A stretch of 59,687 bases of DNA, taken from Acidimicrobiales bacterium (GTDB taxonomy: Bacteria > Actinomycetota > Actinomycetes > Mycobacteriales > QHCE01). The DNA is taken from contig QHCE01000002.1 in NCBI GenBank assembly GCA_003243955.1, positions 1 to 59,687 of the forward strand, in the 5' to 3' direction. The position numbers and the translations under genes were made by a program. Positions 43,607 to 53,495 of this stretch are shown piece after piece (position 1 is the stretch's first letter; every line of letters starts with the position of its first letter). Under the pieces are notes generated by a model, which saw only the letters and a program-made list of their open reading frames with translations, was not told the DNA's origin and searched no databases.

Positions 43607-43719
43607 GGCTGCCGCAACTTTAAGAGGTCGTGCTCCCGTTGAAATCCCTCCATCGCCCTGCTGCCCCTATGCCGCGGGTGTGGTTCTGTGAAAATGCGCA
43701 CAAAGGGGCGGGGCAGCGC

Positions 43720-44484
43720 ATGAAGAGGATGGTAGGAAAAAATACCCTGGTGAGTATTGACCTCCCGGCGCAGCCTGCCCGGTCCGCAGCGATTCGTCTC
43801 GACGCGACGTGTGCGCAAGCCGCCGATCTTGCCCGAGCGGCTCTCGTAGCCGTGGTGGGAGAAGCTTGTGTGGGTGAACATTTACAGGCGGTGGGGATCG
43901 CAGAGCGCCTTGTCGAGCATCGATTTGCGGCATTCCAGCCGGGGTACGTTGCCTGGTATTGGTCGGTGACGACCGCGCGGGCGCCGCGCGGTAAGCAGGT
44001 GACCGTCTGCGATGTGGCGTTACTGCCGGCAGAGCAGGCGCTACTAGCTCCTGCGTGGGTGCCGTGGAGCAGGCGGCTGCGACCAGGCGATGTGGGCGTG
44101 GGGGATCTACTGCCAGCTGCGGCCGATGATGAGCGGCTCGCGCCATCATTCCTGCTTCCCGAAGACGTCCCGCTTTCCGACGATAATCTTCCAAACCCCG
44201 ATGAACAAGTGGGCAAGATCCCAGGCGTAGGCCGACCTCGTGTGATGAGCGTGCTGGGCAGAGAACAAGCCGCGCAGCGCTGGTATGACTCCGATGCGGG
44301 CCCGGAAGCCCAACTAGCCAAAGCTACTCGCGAACGCTGCGGCACCTGCGGATTCTACGTACAGCTATCCGGTTCACTAGGTGCCGCGTTTGGGGCGTGC
44401 GCCAATTTGTACGCTCCCGATGACGGTAGAATCGTCAGCGCCGACCACGGTTGTGGTGCCCATTCGGAGGCAGTCGCGGTGTGA
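43720..44484 (+). CDS. DUF3027 protein
   Basis: About 254 residues. It reads ARAALVAVVGEACVGEHLQA, FQPGYVAWYWSVTTARA, then VCDVALLPAEQALLAPAWVPW, the DUF3027 core. Near the C-terminus ERCGTCGFYVQLSGSLGAAF and DHGCGAHSE give a Cys pair that may bind zinc. The mycobacterial counterpart is Rv0877, also next to the MFS gene. Start at ATG 43720 is a best guess; the upstream track extension is not family-like. Function unknown. Confidence 0.82.
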   Translation: MKRMVGKNTLVSIDLPAQPARSAAIRLDATCAQAADLARAALVAVVGEACVGEHLQAVGIAERLVEHRFAAFQPGYVAWYWSVTTARAPRGKQVTVCDVALLPAEQALLAPAWVPWSRRLRPGDVGVGDLLPAAADDERLAPSFLLPEDVPLSDDNLPNPDEQVGKIPGVGRPRVMSVLGREQAAQRWYDSDAGPEAQLAKATRERCGTCGFYVQLSGSLGAAFGACANLYAPDDGRIVSADHGCGAHSEAVAV

Positions 44485-44512
44485 TGCGCGAGCGGCACGT
44501 GGCTGTGGAGCG

Positions 44513-44758
44513 CTACTTGGGCCGTTGAGTCGCTCGCGTGATGCGTTTAGCGCCTAATGTACCCAGAATGCCGATCAATATGCCGCTATAGGCCGTGCCC
44601 AGCCACCATGTGCGTCCATGTTCGCCGAGCCAGTCCTGCCCAAACAGCGTGAGCGCGGCAGCGGCAAGCACCCAGATCAATGTGCCGACGAGGCTCACCC
44701 CTACTAGGTTGAGCTCCAGCGGGGGAGGTGGAAGTTGGGTGCGTGGCGTGTGCGGCAT
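44513..44758 (-). CDS. DUF2530 small membrane protein
   Basis: An 81-residue protein with PPPLELNLVGVSLVGTLIWV and two membrane helices (VSLVGTLIWVLAAAALTLFG; WWLGTAYSGILIGILGTLG) and a basic end. It matches the position of Rv0879c. Convergent with DUF3027; function unknown. Confidence 0.87.
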   Translation of the reverse strand: MPHTPRTQLPPPPLELNLVGVSLVGTLIWVLAAAALTLFGQDWLGEHGRTWWLGTAYSGILIGILGTLGAKRITRATQRPK

Positions 44759-44836
44759 GGGCTCACGTTAGCCGATATCGTGGCACACTATTCGACGATA
44801 GGTCCGTAAAGCTTCCCGAGGTATCGGAGATGGCAG

Positions 44837-45445
44837 TTGGCCAGCGTGGTGCTTCCTGTGGGGCACGTCTTGGGCCCGTTCTTCACCGATGAGCACGCCG
44901 AGATTCCAGAATCCGTCGATATTCGGCTCGGCGAGGAACTGATCTCCATTCCCTCGGGCGCCTACGCGGTTTGGGCGGCCGCACACGGCGAGCCTGGGGT
45001 AGACAGCGGGATGCCGCGGGCCGCAACGATCGCCGCCGCGGCGCAGCTGGTCGATGAGCCGGATCGGTGGTTTGACCAACTCACCGCGCGGAGCCTGTTG
45101 GTCGAACTGCCCGACACTCCCCAGGCGCGACAGCGTTTTGCCCGTTCGCATCGGGTGCTGCCGCTGGCCCTGGGCCTGGGGAATTCGGCGGAACATCCGG
45201 ATCGGTTTATAGTGGGAATGGTGGGTGCTCCAGCGGTTACGCTGCCCGCTTCGGCGTTTTTGGCCTGGATGTTTGGCCATCGCTACCCCAGTTTGTGGCA
45301 GACGTGCGAGAATGTAGTGAATACGACACAGCTCATGATTGGTGCGGAAGTGGATCCAGCCGCCGTACTGGCAGACGTGATCACGCTCCTATCACCGCTG
45401 CTGGTCCACGGATGCGCGTGCCTAGATCGGAGGACCGATGGTTGA
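44837..45445 (+). CDS. VPVGH-family paralogue A, unrecognised
   Basis: A 202-residue protein starting at TTG 44837, which follows GGAG at the right distance and aligns with the start of paralogue C. Segments shared with 46163 and 46936 genes: VVLPVGHVLGPF, AYAVWAAAHG, LPLALGLGNSA and PSLWQTCE, ending HGCACLDRR. No membrane helix, signal or catalytic motif is clear. Its stop lies inside the next gene (8-bp overlap). It heads a four-gene block. Its pairing with a membrane protein suggests a complex, but no function can be assigned. Confidence 0.75.
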   Translation: MASVVLPVGHVLGPFFTDEHAEIPESVDIRLGEELISIPSGAYAVWAAAHGEPGVDSGMPRAATIAAAAQLVDEPDRWFDQLTARSLLVELPDTPQARQRFARSHRVLPLALGLGNSAEHPDRFIVGMVGAPAVTLPASAFLAWMFGHRYPSLWQTCENVVNTTQLMIGAEVDPAAVLADVITLLSPLLVHGCACLDRRTDG

Positions 45446-46163
45446 GGAAGCCCTCCCGGTGGCTGAGGGAGCGCCCCCGGTGCGGCCGGCACGCTCCTTG
45501 TGGCTGCACCGATTGCTGTATTCGTTTGTTCCTGCTGCCGGCTCCGCCGGTGCGGTGGGCGGGGCGATAGGGGGCGCTTATGGAGGCATCGCGGGCGCCG
45601 CATTGGGCATGACCATAGGCGTTATGGGCAGTATTGGACTATACGCCGCAATAAGAGCATACAAAGACCATAAAGAGCACACGGAGCATCTAGTAGAGCT
45701 TCACAAGCAGTTCCCTAACGACCCCGAAGGTTTACACGCTGCGGTGAAAGCGGAGCGGGGGAAACACCGCCTCCAGAGGGTGCTGGGCACCGGAATTGTG
45801 GCCGGGGCAATGGGGATAACCGGTATCGGTGTCCCAGCCATGACGGCGCTGCCCGCGCTCGCAGTGGGCGCTGCGGCGCTAGGCGCAGCCTACCTGGCTA
45901 CTCGGGCATTCCTCGCGGGCAAAAACCGCTTGACCGATCCCAAACACCTCCGGAATGCCGAGGCCGGAGGGGTTCCGGAGGCAGATCCCGAAGAGGCTCC
46001 GGACAATTCCGATCAACCACGGGTAAATCAGCCGTTTGCGGCAAGGTTTAGCGATAGGGAGGTAATCCCTCCTCCCAGCGCTCATACGCAGCCCAGCCCT
46101 CAATATCCATCTTTACCTGCCGGTATGCAGCGGCCCGTTTCAGCTGCGCATGGCCGCGGTTGA
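45438..46163 (+). CDS. glycine-rich membrane protein of the VPVGH operon
   Basis: A 241-residue protein with two pairs of membrane segments: VGGAIGGAYGGIAGAALGMT with VMGSIGLYAAI, and GTGIVAGAMGITGIGVPAMT with LAVGAAALGAAYLATRAFLA. GxxxG spacing is dense, favouring tight helix packing. Between them is a charged helix (HKEHTEHLVELHKQFPNDPE). The C-terminal 60 residues are Pro/Asp/Glu-rich and probably disordered. It overlaps both neighbours, so it is translationally coupled to them. Confidence 0.75.
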   Translation: MVEEALPVAEGAPPVRPARSLWLHRLLYSFVPAAGSAGAVGGAIGGAYGGIAGAALGMTIGVMGSIGLYAAIRAYKDHKEHTEHLVELHKQFPNDPEGLHAAVKAERGKHRLQRVLGTGIVAGAMGITGIGVPAMTALPALAVGAAALGAAYLATRAFLAGKNRLTDPKHLRNAEAGGVPEADPEEAPDNSDQPRVNQPFAARFSDREVIPPPSAHTQPSPQYPSLPAGMQRPVSAAHGRG

Positions 46164-46786
46164 TGGCCTTTCCTGTGGTTGCTCCGTTGGTTCCGATTGG
46201 CCAGTTTATTGGCACCATGTTTGCTGGTCCTGTGCCTGCCTCTAACACTGCTGGCCAGGCGCAAAGCTGGGGCTACGGGGTTAGGCTCGGAACGGAGCTG
46301 GAAGACCTGAACGAGTCGGAATTCGGCATCTGGGCGCTCTCGCACGGCACCGGAAACGATAAGGTGAACACCGCATCGCGGGGCGCCGTAGAAAAGCTTG
46401 CCAGACAGTTGGACATTGCCGATGCGCAGCATAGTACCGATGCCTTGCTGCAGCGTGGCCTGCTGGCGCGGGTGCTCCCGGTGGCGGCGCAGGCTCGCGG
46501 ATTCGCCCAACATCACCAGCTCATGCCACTGGGCATGGGGCTAGGTAACAGCGCCAGCGCGTTGGGGGCATTCACCATTGGTCAGCCAGGGTTTCCTCGA
46601 GCAACAGTGAGCGCGGTCATTTTCGATGTCTGGGCATTCAGCGCACAGGGCGCTTCGCTCTGGCAAGCGTGCGAGAAAACCGCGGATTGGGGGGAGGAAC
46701 TCACCCCGGAGAGTCTCGCGCTACTGGTGCTGCAAGCGTTGCCGGTGCTGCTGGCCACCGACGCGGCCTACATAGACGTGTGCTGA
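46163..46786 (+). CDS. VPVGH-family paralogue B, unrecognised
   Basis: A 207-residue protein. ATG 46163 overlaps the previous stop (TGATG). Shared blocks are PLVPIGQFIGTM, EFGIWALSHG, MPLGMGLGNSA, and ASLWQACEKT, and the end LPVLLATDAAYIDV. It is the most diverged of the three: GQF replaces GHF and an insertion follows the first block. Function unknown. Confidence 0.75.
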   Translation: MAFPVVAPLVPIGQFIGTMFAGPVPASNTAGQAQSWGYGVRLGTELEDLNESEFGIWALSHGTGNDKVNTASRGAVEKLARQLDIADAQHSTDALLQRGLLARVLPVAAQARGFAQHHQLMPLGMGLGNSASALGAFTIGQPGFPRATVSAVIFDVWAFSAQGASLWQACEKTADWGEELTPESLALLVLQALPVLLATDAAYIDVC

Positions 46787-46935
46787 GCAAGTTCTGCCAG
46801 ACAAGTACTGTCCAGTATAGGAAACTGCGACCCCGTAGAATCTCAGCACAAATCGCCGGGTGTTCTTGCCCATCGTATAGTGCATTCGAGTAGGCTCAGC
46901 AGAATATGTAGTTGCGCTTATAGGAGGTCGGCAAC

Positions 46936-47583
46936 GTGGTTGCTCTAGTTGTGCCGGTTGGGCATTTTGCCGGCCCCATGCACACGTCCACCGAGGCTGA
47001 GGTTCCAGAATCGTTTGAGGTTCGGTTCCGTGACGGTGTGTTTTCGCTGTCTGCCGAGGAATACGCGGTGTGGGCGGTCTCGCATGGTGATCCGGAAAAA
47101 GTCTCCAAGCAGCCGCAGTCGCGCCCGGTGGTTGAAGGCGCCGCCAAGGCGGCGGGTGTGGACGAGCCCGGCCCGATCTTTGATTCGCTGATCGACGATG
47201 GCTTACTGGTCTCGGTGATGCCTACCGGTAAATCGAGCCAAACGTTCGCTGAGCAGCATCAGATGGTGCCGTTGGCGCTGGGTCTGGGTAACAGTGCGCA
47301 GAACCCGGCCGAGTTCCAAATTGGGTTGCCCAACGCCCCCAGGGTTTCAGTGGGTTATGACGTTTACCATATGTGGCTGTTCTGCCACCGGCAGCCCACT
47401 TTGTGGGAAGCGATCACCACCATCGCCAAGGAAGCCGAGGAAGCCAACACCGAAGAGCCCAACGCTGAAGGTGAGGAGAAAGTTGAGCTGGTCTCCGATC
47501 CGGATGTCCTCCTCAAGGCGCTACTAGCGGCACTACCGGTGTTGATCTCCACTAGCTGCGTATTCATAGACCGCAGGCCGTAG
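46936..47583 (+). CDS. VPVGH-family paralogue C, unrecognised
   Basis: A 215-residue protein from GTG 46936 with a strong TAGGAGG site. Blocks: VVPVGHFAGPMH, EYAVWAVSHGDPE, VPLALGLGNSA, QPTLWEAITT, and an extra acidic insert (EANTEEPNAEGEEKVEL), ending LPVLISTSCVFIDRR. A 149-bp gap and own ribosome site suggest a second transcript start after paralogue B. Function unknown. Confidence 0.75.
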   Translation: MVALVVPVGHFAGPMHTSTEAEVPESFEVRFRDGVFSLSAEEYAVWAVSHGDPEKVSKQPQSRPVVEGAAKAAGVDEPGPIFDSLIDDGLLVSVMPTGKSSQTFAEQHQMVPLALGLGNSAQNPAEFQIGLPNAPRVSVGYDVYHMWLFCHRQPTLWEAITTIAKEAEEANTEEPNAEGEEKVELVSDPDVLLKALLAALPVLISTSCVFIDRRP

Positions 47584-47721
47584 CAGAGGAATGTGTTTTA
47601 GTTAGCGCTTAAGTAAGCTCCATACCTCTCAAAGGTCTGGTATTTTCGCCTGGCTTAGCTCTTACACCTTAGAGGCTCCGCCGCTGAGCCGATTGTCGCG
47701 ATCTAACTCGATCAGCAAACG

Positions 47722-47865
47722 TGCATCTGCCAAGGCCGCAGGAGCCGCCGCGTGCGCTCTACCTATGCCCGACTTGCAAGCTGCGTCGGGCGCAGGCAAG
47801 GCGACTGCCCGGGTGGCGGGTGCCCCGCCGCTAGCACAGCGCCGGCAGGGACTTTTTGGCGGGCC
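47722..47865 (+). repeat. dispersed 140-bp repeat, copy 2
   Basis: The plus strand here aligns with the minus strand of copy 1. Shared blocks include CTGCCAAGGCCGCAGGAGCC and AGGCAAGGCG, and the end GCCGGCAGGG then CTTTTTGGC. The first hairpin is GCCCGAC/GTCGGGC (copy 1: CCGGC/GCCGG, a paired change), and the second keeps GGGTGCCCC in its loop region. It lies in the 348-bp gap 47584-47931, which holds no other gene I can support. Confidence 0.8.
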
Positions 47866-47931
47866 CTCTTATGCGTGTGCCAAATTTTCTAACCCGTAGT
47901 TTGGCGTGCCGATTCGTGGCAAGCTAACCAG

Positions 47932-48723
47932 ATGTCCAATACCCCCCTTCAAGTACAGCAAGTCGACACTAATCGTTTTACCGCAGAGCTTGACGAAGAC
48001 TGGTCCTTTGGCGAGCGGATCAACGGCGGATACCTACAAAGTGTCGCCGCCAACGCCGCTTGTCAAACAGCGTTACACGATGATCCGATCGCTGTAACTA
48101 CAGATTTCCTCATCGCCGCGCAAGGTGGTGCGGCTGAGCTCATCACTGAGCCGCTTCGCTTTGGCAACAGCATCGACGTCATCCGAGTCATTCTGCGACA
48201 AAACGGTCGGGCCGTACTGGTCTCTTCGGTGGTGGTGGGAGCCCTGGACGGAAAACCAGCAGATATGGATATGTCCGTCAGCGCCGACGTGCCATCGCCT
48301 GGCCTCTGCACCCGAATAGAGAGCGACACCCTACCTGGCCGAATTCTGCCGCTGATGGATCGAGTGGAGATTCGGCTAGCTCCAGAATCTATGCCACTGC
48401 TGCGAGGGCAGGCAGATGGAAGTTTCGCGCTTCGCGGCTGGGCGAGAATGACGGGTGAATCCGAGCTCGATGCTTTTGCGTGCTTGGCTATCGCCGATGC
48501 ATTTCCTCCCGTCACGTTCACGCTTGGGCGGCACAGTTGCGCGCCTAGCGTGCAGCTAAGCACCTATCTGCGCGCCAAACCGGTGCCGGGCTGGCTGCGA
48601 GGTGAGCTACGTGGCCGTGTACTCGGCGGCGGATGGTTCGACCAAGACTGCACGGTTCGAGACACTGCCGGAAACGTGATTGCGCAATCCCACCAGTTAG
48701 TACGCGTACCTCGACGTAATTAA
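47932..48723 (+). CDS. acyl-CoA thioesterase-like double-hotdog protein
   Basis: A 263-residue protein. ELDEDWSFGERINGGYLQSV is the typical N-terminal hotdog motif (W..G..NGGY), and GNSIDVIRVILRQNGRAVLV continues the first domain. The second domain has FPPVTFTLGRHSCAPSVQLS and PGWLRGELRGRVLGGGWFDQ. This is the TesB-like / 4HBT_3 arrangement. Likely hydrolyses acyl-CoA of unknown chain type. Its stop overlaps the convergent sepH stop (TAATTA). Confidence 0.87.
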   Translation: MSNTPLQVQQVDTNRFTAELDEDWSFGERINGGYLQSVAANAACQTALHDDPIAVTTDFLIAAQGGAAELITEPLRFGNSIDVIRVILRQNGRAVLVSSVVVGALDGKPADMDMSVSADVPSPGLCTRIESDTLPGRILPLMDRVEIRLAPESMPLLRGQADGSFALRGWARMTGESELDAFACLAIADAFPPVTFTLGRHSCAPSVQLSTYLRAKPVPGWLRGELRGRVLGGGWFDQDCTVRDTAGNVIAQSHQLVRVPRRN

Positions 48724-49646
48724 TCGTTAGCACGGCCGAACAGGATGTCATCCCAGGTGGGGAGGTTACTACTTGCTGCCTTGCGTGAAGTCGGTGGGCC
48801 TAGCCCAAGTGCTGATGCCGTGGCCTGACTCGACCGAGGTCGATCTCGCGCAACGGCCGGCTGTTGCTGCGGCTGGCGCGGCACCGCGGCAGGTGCTGAG
48901 GGCTTGGCGACATCTCGGCTGCGCCGCAGCACCGAAAGCGCTGGAACCACTGGTTCTTCGTGTGGATCGACCTCTTGATCGTCGTGGAATGCGCGGCTTG
49001 CGGCCACGTGGGGCCGCCCACGCACTTGACCATCTTGGACTTCACGCTGCGTCGGTCTGATTTGAGGCGCATCGTCCTCAGAGCTCAGCGGCGGGTCACA
49101 TAGGAAATGCGCCATGTCATCAATGGGCCGGACATGCTTGCGAGGCTTATCCAAATCCCAGAGCGCTCGTGCGGCGGCACGCCCTGATTGCCACTCCGCT
49201 ACGACGCGCCAGCTACCGTTATCCCGACGATAGGCGTCCCACGCTACCGTGTCCGGTTGGACGCCATGTTCAGTCAGCCGCTTGCGGGCAAGTTCTCCAA
49301 AGTTTTCACCAGGCGTGTTCGCGGAGCAGTTACGCTGCGCAAATTCGACAATTGCTGCCCGTTCTTGTAGCACGGGGCCCGCGAAACGGAGCACTTTCTC
49401 CACCGGGACGTTGGCCAGCCGGGCTACTTCAGCTACCGGATCGCCCGCTCTGATGCGGGCTTGGATGTCCCGAGGAGTCAACGAAGCTTCCACCTCGAAT
49501 CCGAGCTTGCTCGCGACGCCCCGCTCGTGCCGTACCGCTGAGAGCAGGGAATCGTCAAGCTTGAGAAACAGCATTCGACCCACTTCATCAGTGAGGATGA
49601 GCGATTGGCCATCTTCTGCGAGCGCGATGAACCGCACTGGGCGCAT
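48720..49646 (-). CDS. sepH: cell division protein SepH (DUF3071)
   Basis: A 308-residue protein. ATG 49646 follows GGGAGGTGCGCG. It begins MRPVRFIALAEDGQSLILTD; a helix-turn-helix-like domain follows (LTPRDIQARIRAGDPVAEVA, RLANVPVEKVLRFAGPVLQE). The C-terminal half is disordered and Arg/Pro/Gln-rich, ending with a conserved WDDILFGRA motif. SepH promotes FtsZ assembly in actinobacteria. It is next to serC as in mycobacteria. Confidence 0.9.
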   Translation of the reverse strand: MRPVRFIALAEDGQSLILTDEVGRMLFLKLDDSLLSAVRHERGVASKLGFEVEASLTPRDIQARIRAGDPVAEVARLANVPVEKVLRFAGPVLQERAAIVEFAQRNCSANTPGENFGELARKRLTEHGVQPDTVAWDAYRRDNGSWRVVAEWQSGRAAARALWDLDKPRKHVRPIDDMAHFLCDPPLSSEDDAPQIRPTQREVQDGQVRGRPHVAASRAFHDDQEVDPHEEPVVPALSVLRRSRDVAKPSAPAAVPRQPQQQPAVARDRPRSSQATASALGLGPPTSRKAASSNLPTWDDILFGRAND

Positions 49647-49682
49647 CGCGCACCTCCCACTTGAGCTGATCGGCCGACCGAC

Positions 49683-49761
49683 GGTGTCGCTAATAAACGG
49701 TGCCACTAATAAACGGGGTCGCTAATAAACAGTGCTACTGATAACAGAGCCACTGATTAAC
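49683..49761. repeat. five-copy 16-bp tandem repeat upstream of sepH
   Basis: Units are GGTGTCGCTAATAAAC, GGTGCCACTAATAAAC, GGGGTCGCTAATAAAC, AGTGCTACTGATAAC and AGAGCCACTGATTAAC. The register is 16 bp with one 15-bp unit. It lies 37-115 bp upstream of the sepH start, so it may be an array of binding sites controlling sepH or the divergent small gene. The rest of 49762-49975 holds an AT-rich stretch before that gene and nothing else I recognise. Confidence 0.85.
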
Positions 49762-49975
49762 AGGGGCCCTGGTAGACAATGCTGCGTGTCCTCTGCTCAC
49801 CTTACAGCCGCAATGCGGATTCGGGCTAGCACCACACGGGGTAAGCCGAGATTGCGGTCCAGGCCACCGTTCTCGAGCCGTCGACTTTGGAAGACTTTTC
49901 AAAAACTCAGAGAACTGTATATCTATAAATTACGAGTTGGCTGTGGTGTGCTAGTTCACATCAAAGGGGGCATCA

Positions 49976-51416
<1,441 letters not shown>

Positions 51417-51474
51417 CTAGGCGTTGAACAAACGCCCCTAATGCGGCTGCGGACGCCACGTGTTCCGCCACGGT

Positions 51475-52602
51475 TTAGTGATGCTCAATGCCGCCCCAAC
51501 CAGTTACCTCGGCAGGCTTACGCGGTCCGGGACCGATGTAGCGCGCTCCTGGGCGAATCAAACGGCCAGTGCGCTTCTGCTCCAGAATATGAGCACTCCA
51601 TCCAGCGGTGCGTGCACAGGTGAACATAGCGGTGAACATATGGGCGGGAATCTGGGCGAAATCGAGCACTACCGCCGACCAAAACTCCACGTTGGTCGCG
51701 ATCACTCGATCAGGCTTGCGTTCGCGAAGCTCGGCGATCGCGGCTTCTTCCAGCGCTATCGCTACCTCATAGCGGTGCGAGCCCAGCTGTTTGGCGGCCT
51801 TGCGCAGCACTCGAGCGCGAGGATCTTCGGCACGGTAGATCCGGTGGCCAAAGCCCATCAGGCGTTTGCCGCTGTCGAGTAGCGCACGCACCCAGGCGCG
51901 GGCGTCGCCGAGCTCGGCGACCTCATCGAGCATCGCCAGTACCCGCGATGGTGCGCCACCATGCAACGGACCAGACATCGACCCGATGGCTGAGGAGATG
52001 CATGCCGCCGGGTCAGCGCCGGTGCTGGCCGCGACTCGTGCGGTAAATGTGGATGCGTTCAGACCATGCTCAGCAGCCGAAATCAGGTAGGCGTCCACAG
52101 CCGCTACATGCTTAGGGTCGGGTTCGCCGCGCCAGCGGACCATAAACCGTTCGACAATGGTGCGGGCTTCATCTATTCGTACCTGTGGAACCGCGGGCAG
52201 ACCAGTGCCGCGCGCCGACTGCGCCACAAAGGACATCGTGTTCACCGAGATGCGGGCCAGGTCCGTACGGGCCTGCTCGTCGCTGATGTCAATGAGCTGG
52301 CCCAGCCCCCAATACGGGGTGAGCATAGCAACGGCGCTTTGCACATCAACCCGAATGTCGCCGGAGTGCACGGGAAGCGGAAACGGCTCGGCCGGAGGTA
52401 GACCTGGGCCGAACGCCCCATCGACGAGCAAGCCCCAAACGTTTCCGAACGACACATGGCCAACAAGATCTTCAATGTCGACTCCACGATAGCGCAGCGC
52501 GCCACCCGCCCTATCCGGTTCGGCAATTTCGGTCTCGAAACCGATAACCCCTTCTAGCCCAGGACGGAGCTCATCGGCAGGGGCAGCGGGTGCTGGGGAC
52601 AT
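51475..52602 (-). CDS. citA: citrate synthase-like protein (citrate synthase 2, CitA type)
   Basis: A 375-residue enzyme. It shows LEGVIGFETEIAEPD at the start, active-site His in EHGLNASTFTARV, SSAIGSMSGPLHGGAPSRVL with the second His, MGFGHRIYRAEDPRA with the third His, and catalytic Asp/Arg region near RLIRPGARYIGP. It condenses acetyl-CoA or propionyl-CoA with oxaloacetate. GAGGAG precedes ATG 52602. Divergent from pdxH, with both promoters in 52603-52765. Confidence 0.92.
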   Translation of the reverse strand: MSPAPAAPADELRPGLEGVIGFETEIAEPDRAGGALRYRGVDIEDLVGHVSFGNVWGLLVDGAFGPGLPPAEPFPLPVHSGDIRVDVQSAVAMLTPYWGLGQLIDISDEQARTDLARISVNTMSFVAQSARGTGLPAVPQVRIDEARTIVERFMVRWRGEPDPKHVAAVDAYLISAAEHGLNASTFTARVAASTGADPAACISSAIGSMSGPLHGGAPSRVLAMLDEVAELGDARAWVRALLDSGKRLMGFGHRIYRAEDPRARVLRKAAKQLGSHRYEVAIALEEAAIAELRERKPDRVIATNVEFWSAVVLDFAQIPAHMFTAMFTCARTAGWSAHILEQKRTGRLIRPGARYIGPGPRKPAEVTGWGGIEHH

Positions 52603-52765
52603 TGACTATCTCCTCGGTGGGGGCGTCGGTGGCGATCGCACATCGTTTTATTGGACAACTGGCGAGTAACTTACTGATCCTCGTGCAGCTGGCGATAGCT
52701 AAGGTGCTGGTCTAGCCCGCAAAATTTGCATAATGTGACGAAATAGGCACACCGAAGGTGAACAT

Positions 52766-53431
52766 ATGGATCCAAAGCTGGGAAATTTGCGTCGGAGTTA
52801 TTCGGGCTCACCGCTGCGACGCGCAGAGCTAGCACCCGATTGGCTGGCTCAATTTCGGCGCTGGCTAGATGCCGCGCTGCTTCACGAAACAGTGGCTGAG
52901 CCCAACGCGATGGTCCTGGCAACAGTTTCAGCCGCCGCCGCACCCAGCACTCGCACCGTGCTACTGAAAGCTGTTGACGAGCGAGGGCTGGTGTTTTTCA
53001 CCCACTACACCTCCAGGAAGGGGCGCGACATTGCGCAACGACCCGCGGTGAGCTTGCTGTTTTTATGGCAATCACTTGCCCGCCAAGTGATTGTTTCCGG
53101 TGACGCCGTGCCGGTTTCGGCCGCGGAATCCGATGAGTACTTCGCAAGCCGTCCATACGGATCGCAGGTCGGGGCCTGGGCCAGCGTCCAGTCGCAGCTG
53201 CTGAGCTCGCGTGCAGAGCTAGAGCAAGCCACGACGAGTATGCGCAAGCGTTTCCCGGCCGGCAGCTTGGTGCCTCGACCACCTCATTGGGGAGGGATCC
53301 GCGTTACACCTAAAACGGTGGAGTTCTGGCAAGGCCATACCGACCGATTGCATGATCGGCTGCGCTACCGATTGCAGGGACAAGCAGAAGGGACAGAAGG
53401 GAAATGGGTCATCGAACGCCTTGCGCCTTGA
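52766..53431 (+). CDS. pdxH: pyridoxine/pyridoxamine 5'-phosphate oxidase
   Basis: A 221-residue FMN enzyme. LGNLRRSYSGSPLRRAELAP starts the family; the FMN/PLP sites are in STRTVLLKAVDERGLVFFTH, TSRKGRDIAQRPAVSLLFLW, SVQSQ, and the end RVTPKTVEFWQGHTDRLHDR. It makes pyridoxal 5'-phosphate, the cofactor used by SerC nearby. AAGGTG precedes the start. Length is normal. Confidence 0.95.
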   Translation: MDPKLGNLRRSYSGSPLRRAELAPDWLAQFRRWLDAALLHETVAEPNAMVLATVSAAAAPSTRTVLLKAVDERGLVFFTHYTSRKGRDIAQRPAVSLLFLWQSLARQVIVSGDAVPVSAAESDEYFASRPYGSQVGAWASVQSQLLSSRAELEQATTSMRKRFPAGSLVPRPPHWGGIRVTPKTVEFWQGHTDRLHDRLRYRLQGQAEGTEGKWVIERLAP

Positions 53432-53495
53432 GTCGCGCCAGCGTCTGTTCTCAGCACAATTTTTCGGATAACGATGCGGAGTAGGCTTAGACCTC

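Noticed and set aside
42780-43691. 303-aa plus-strand ORF antisense to the MFS gene
   Set aside because: Low-complexity Ala/Arg/Ser composition and no motif; it mirrors the membrane protein on the other strand.
44837-47583. Assigning the VPVGH paralogues to EspG or another ESX chaperone family
   Set aside because: Length is only loosely similar, no EspG motif is visible and there are no PE/PPE/EsxAB genes nearby.
42083-47865. Calling the dispersed repeat a known riboswitch such as ydaO (c-di-AMP) or cobalamin
   Set aside because: None of the conserved core sequences of those riboswitches is present, and both copies lie after gene ends rather than before starts.
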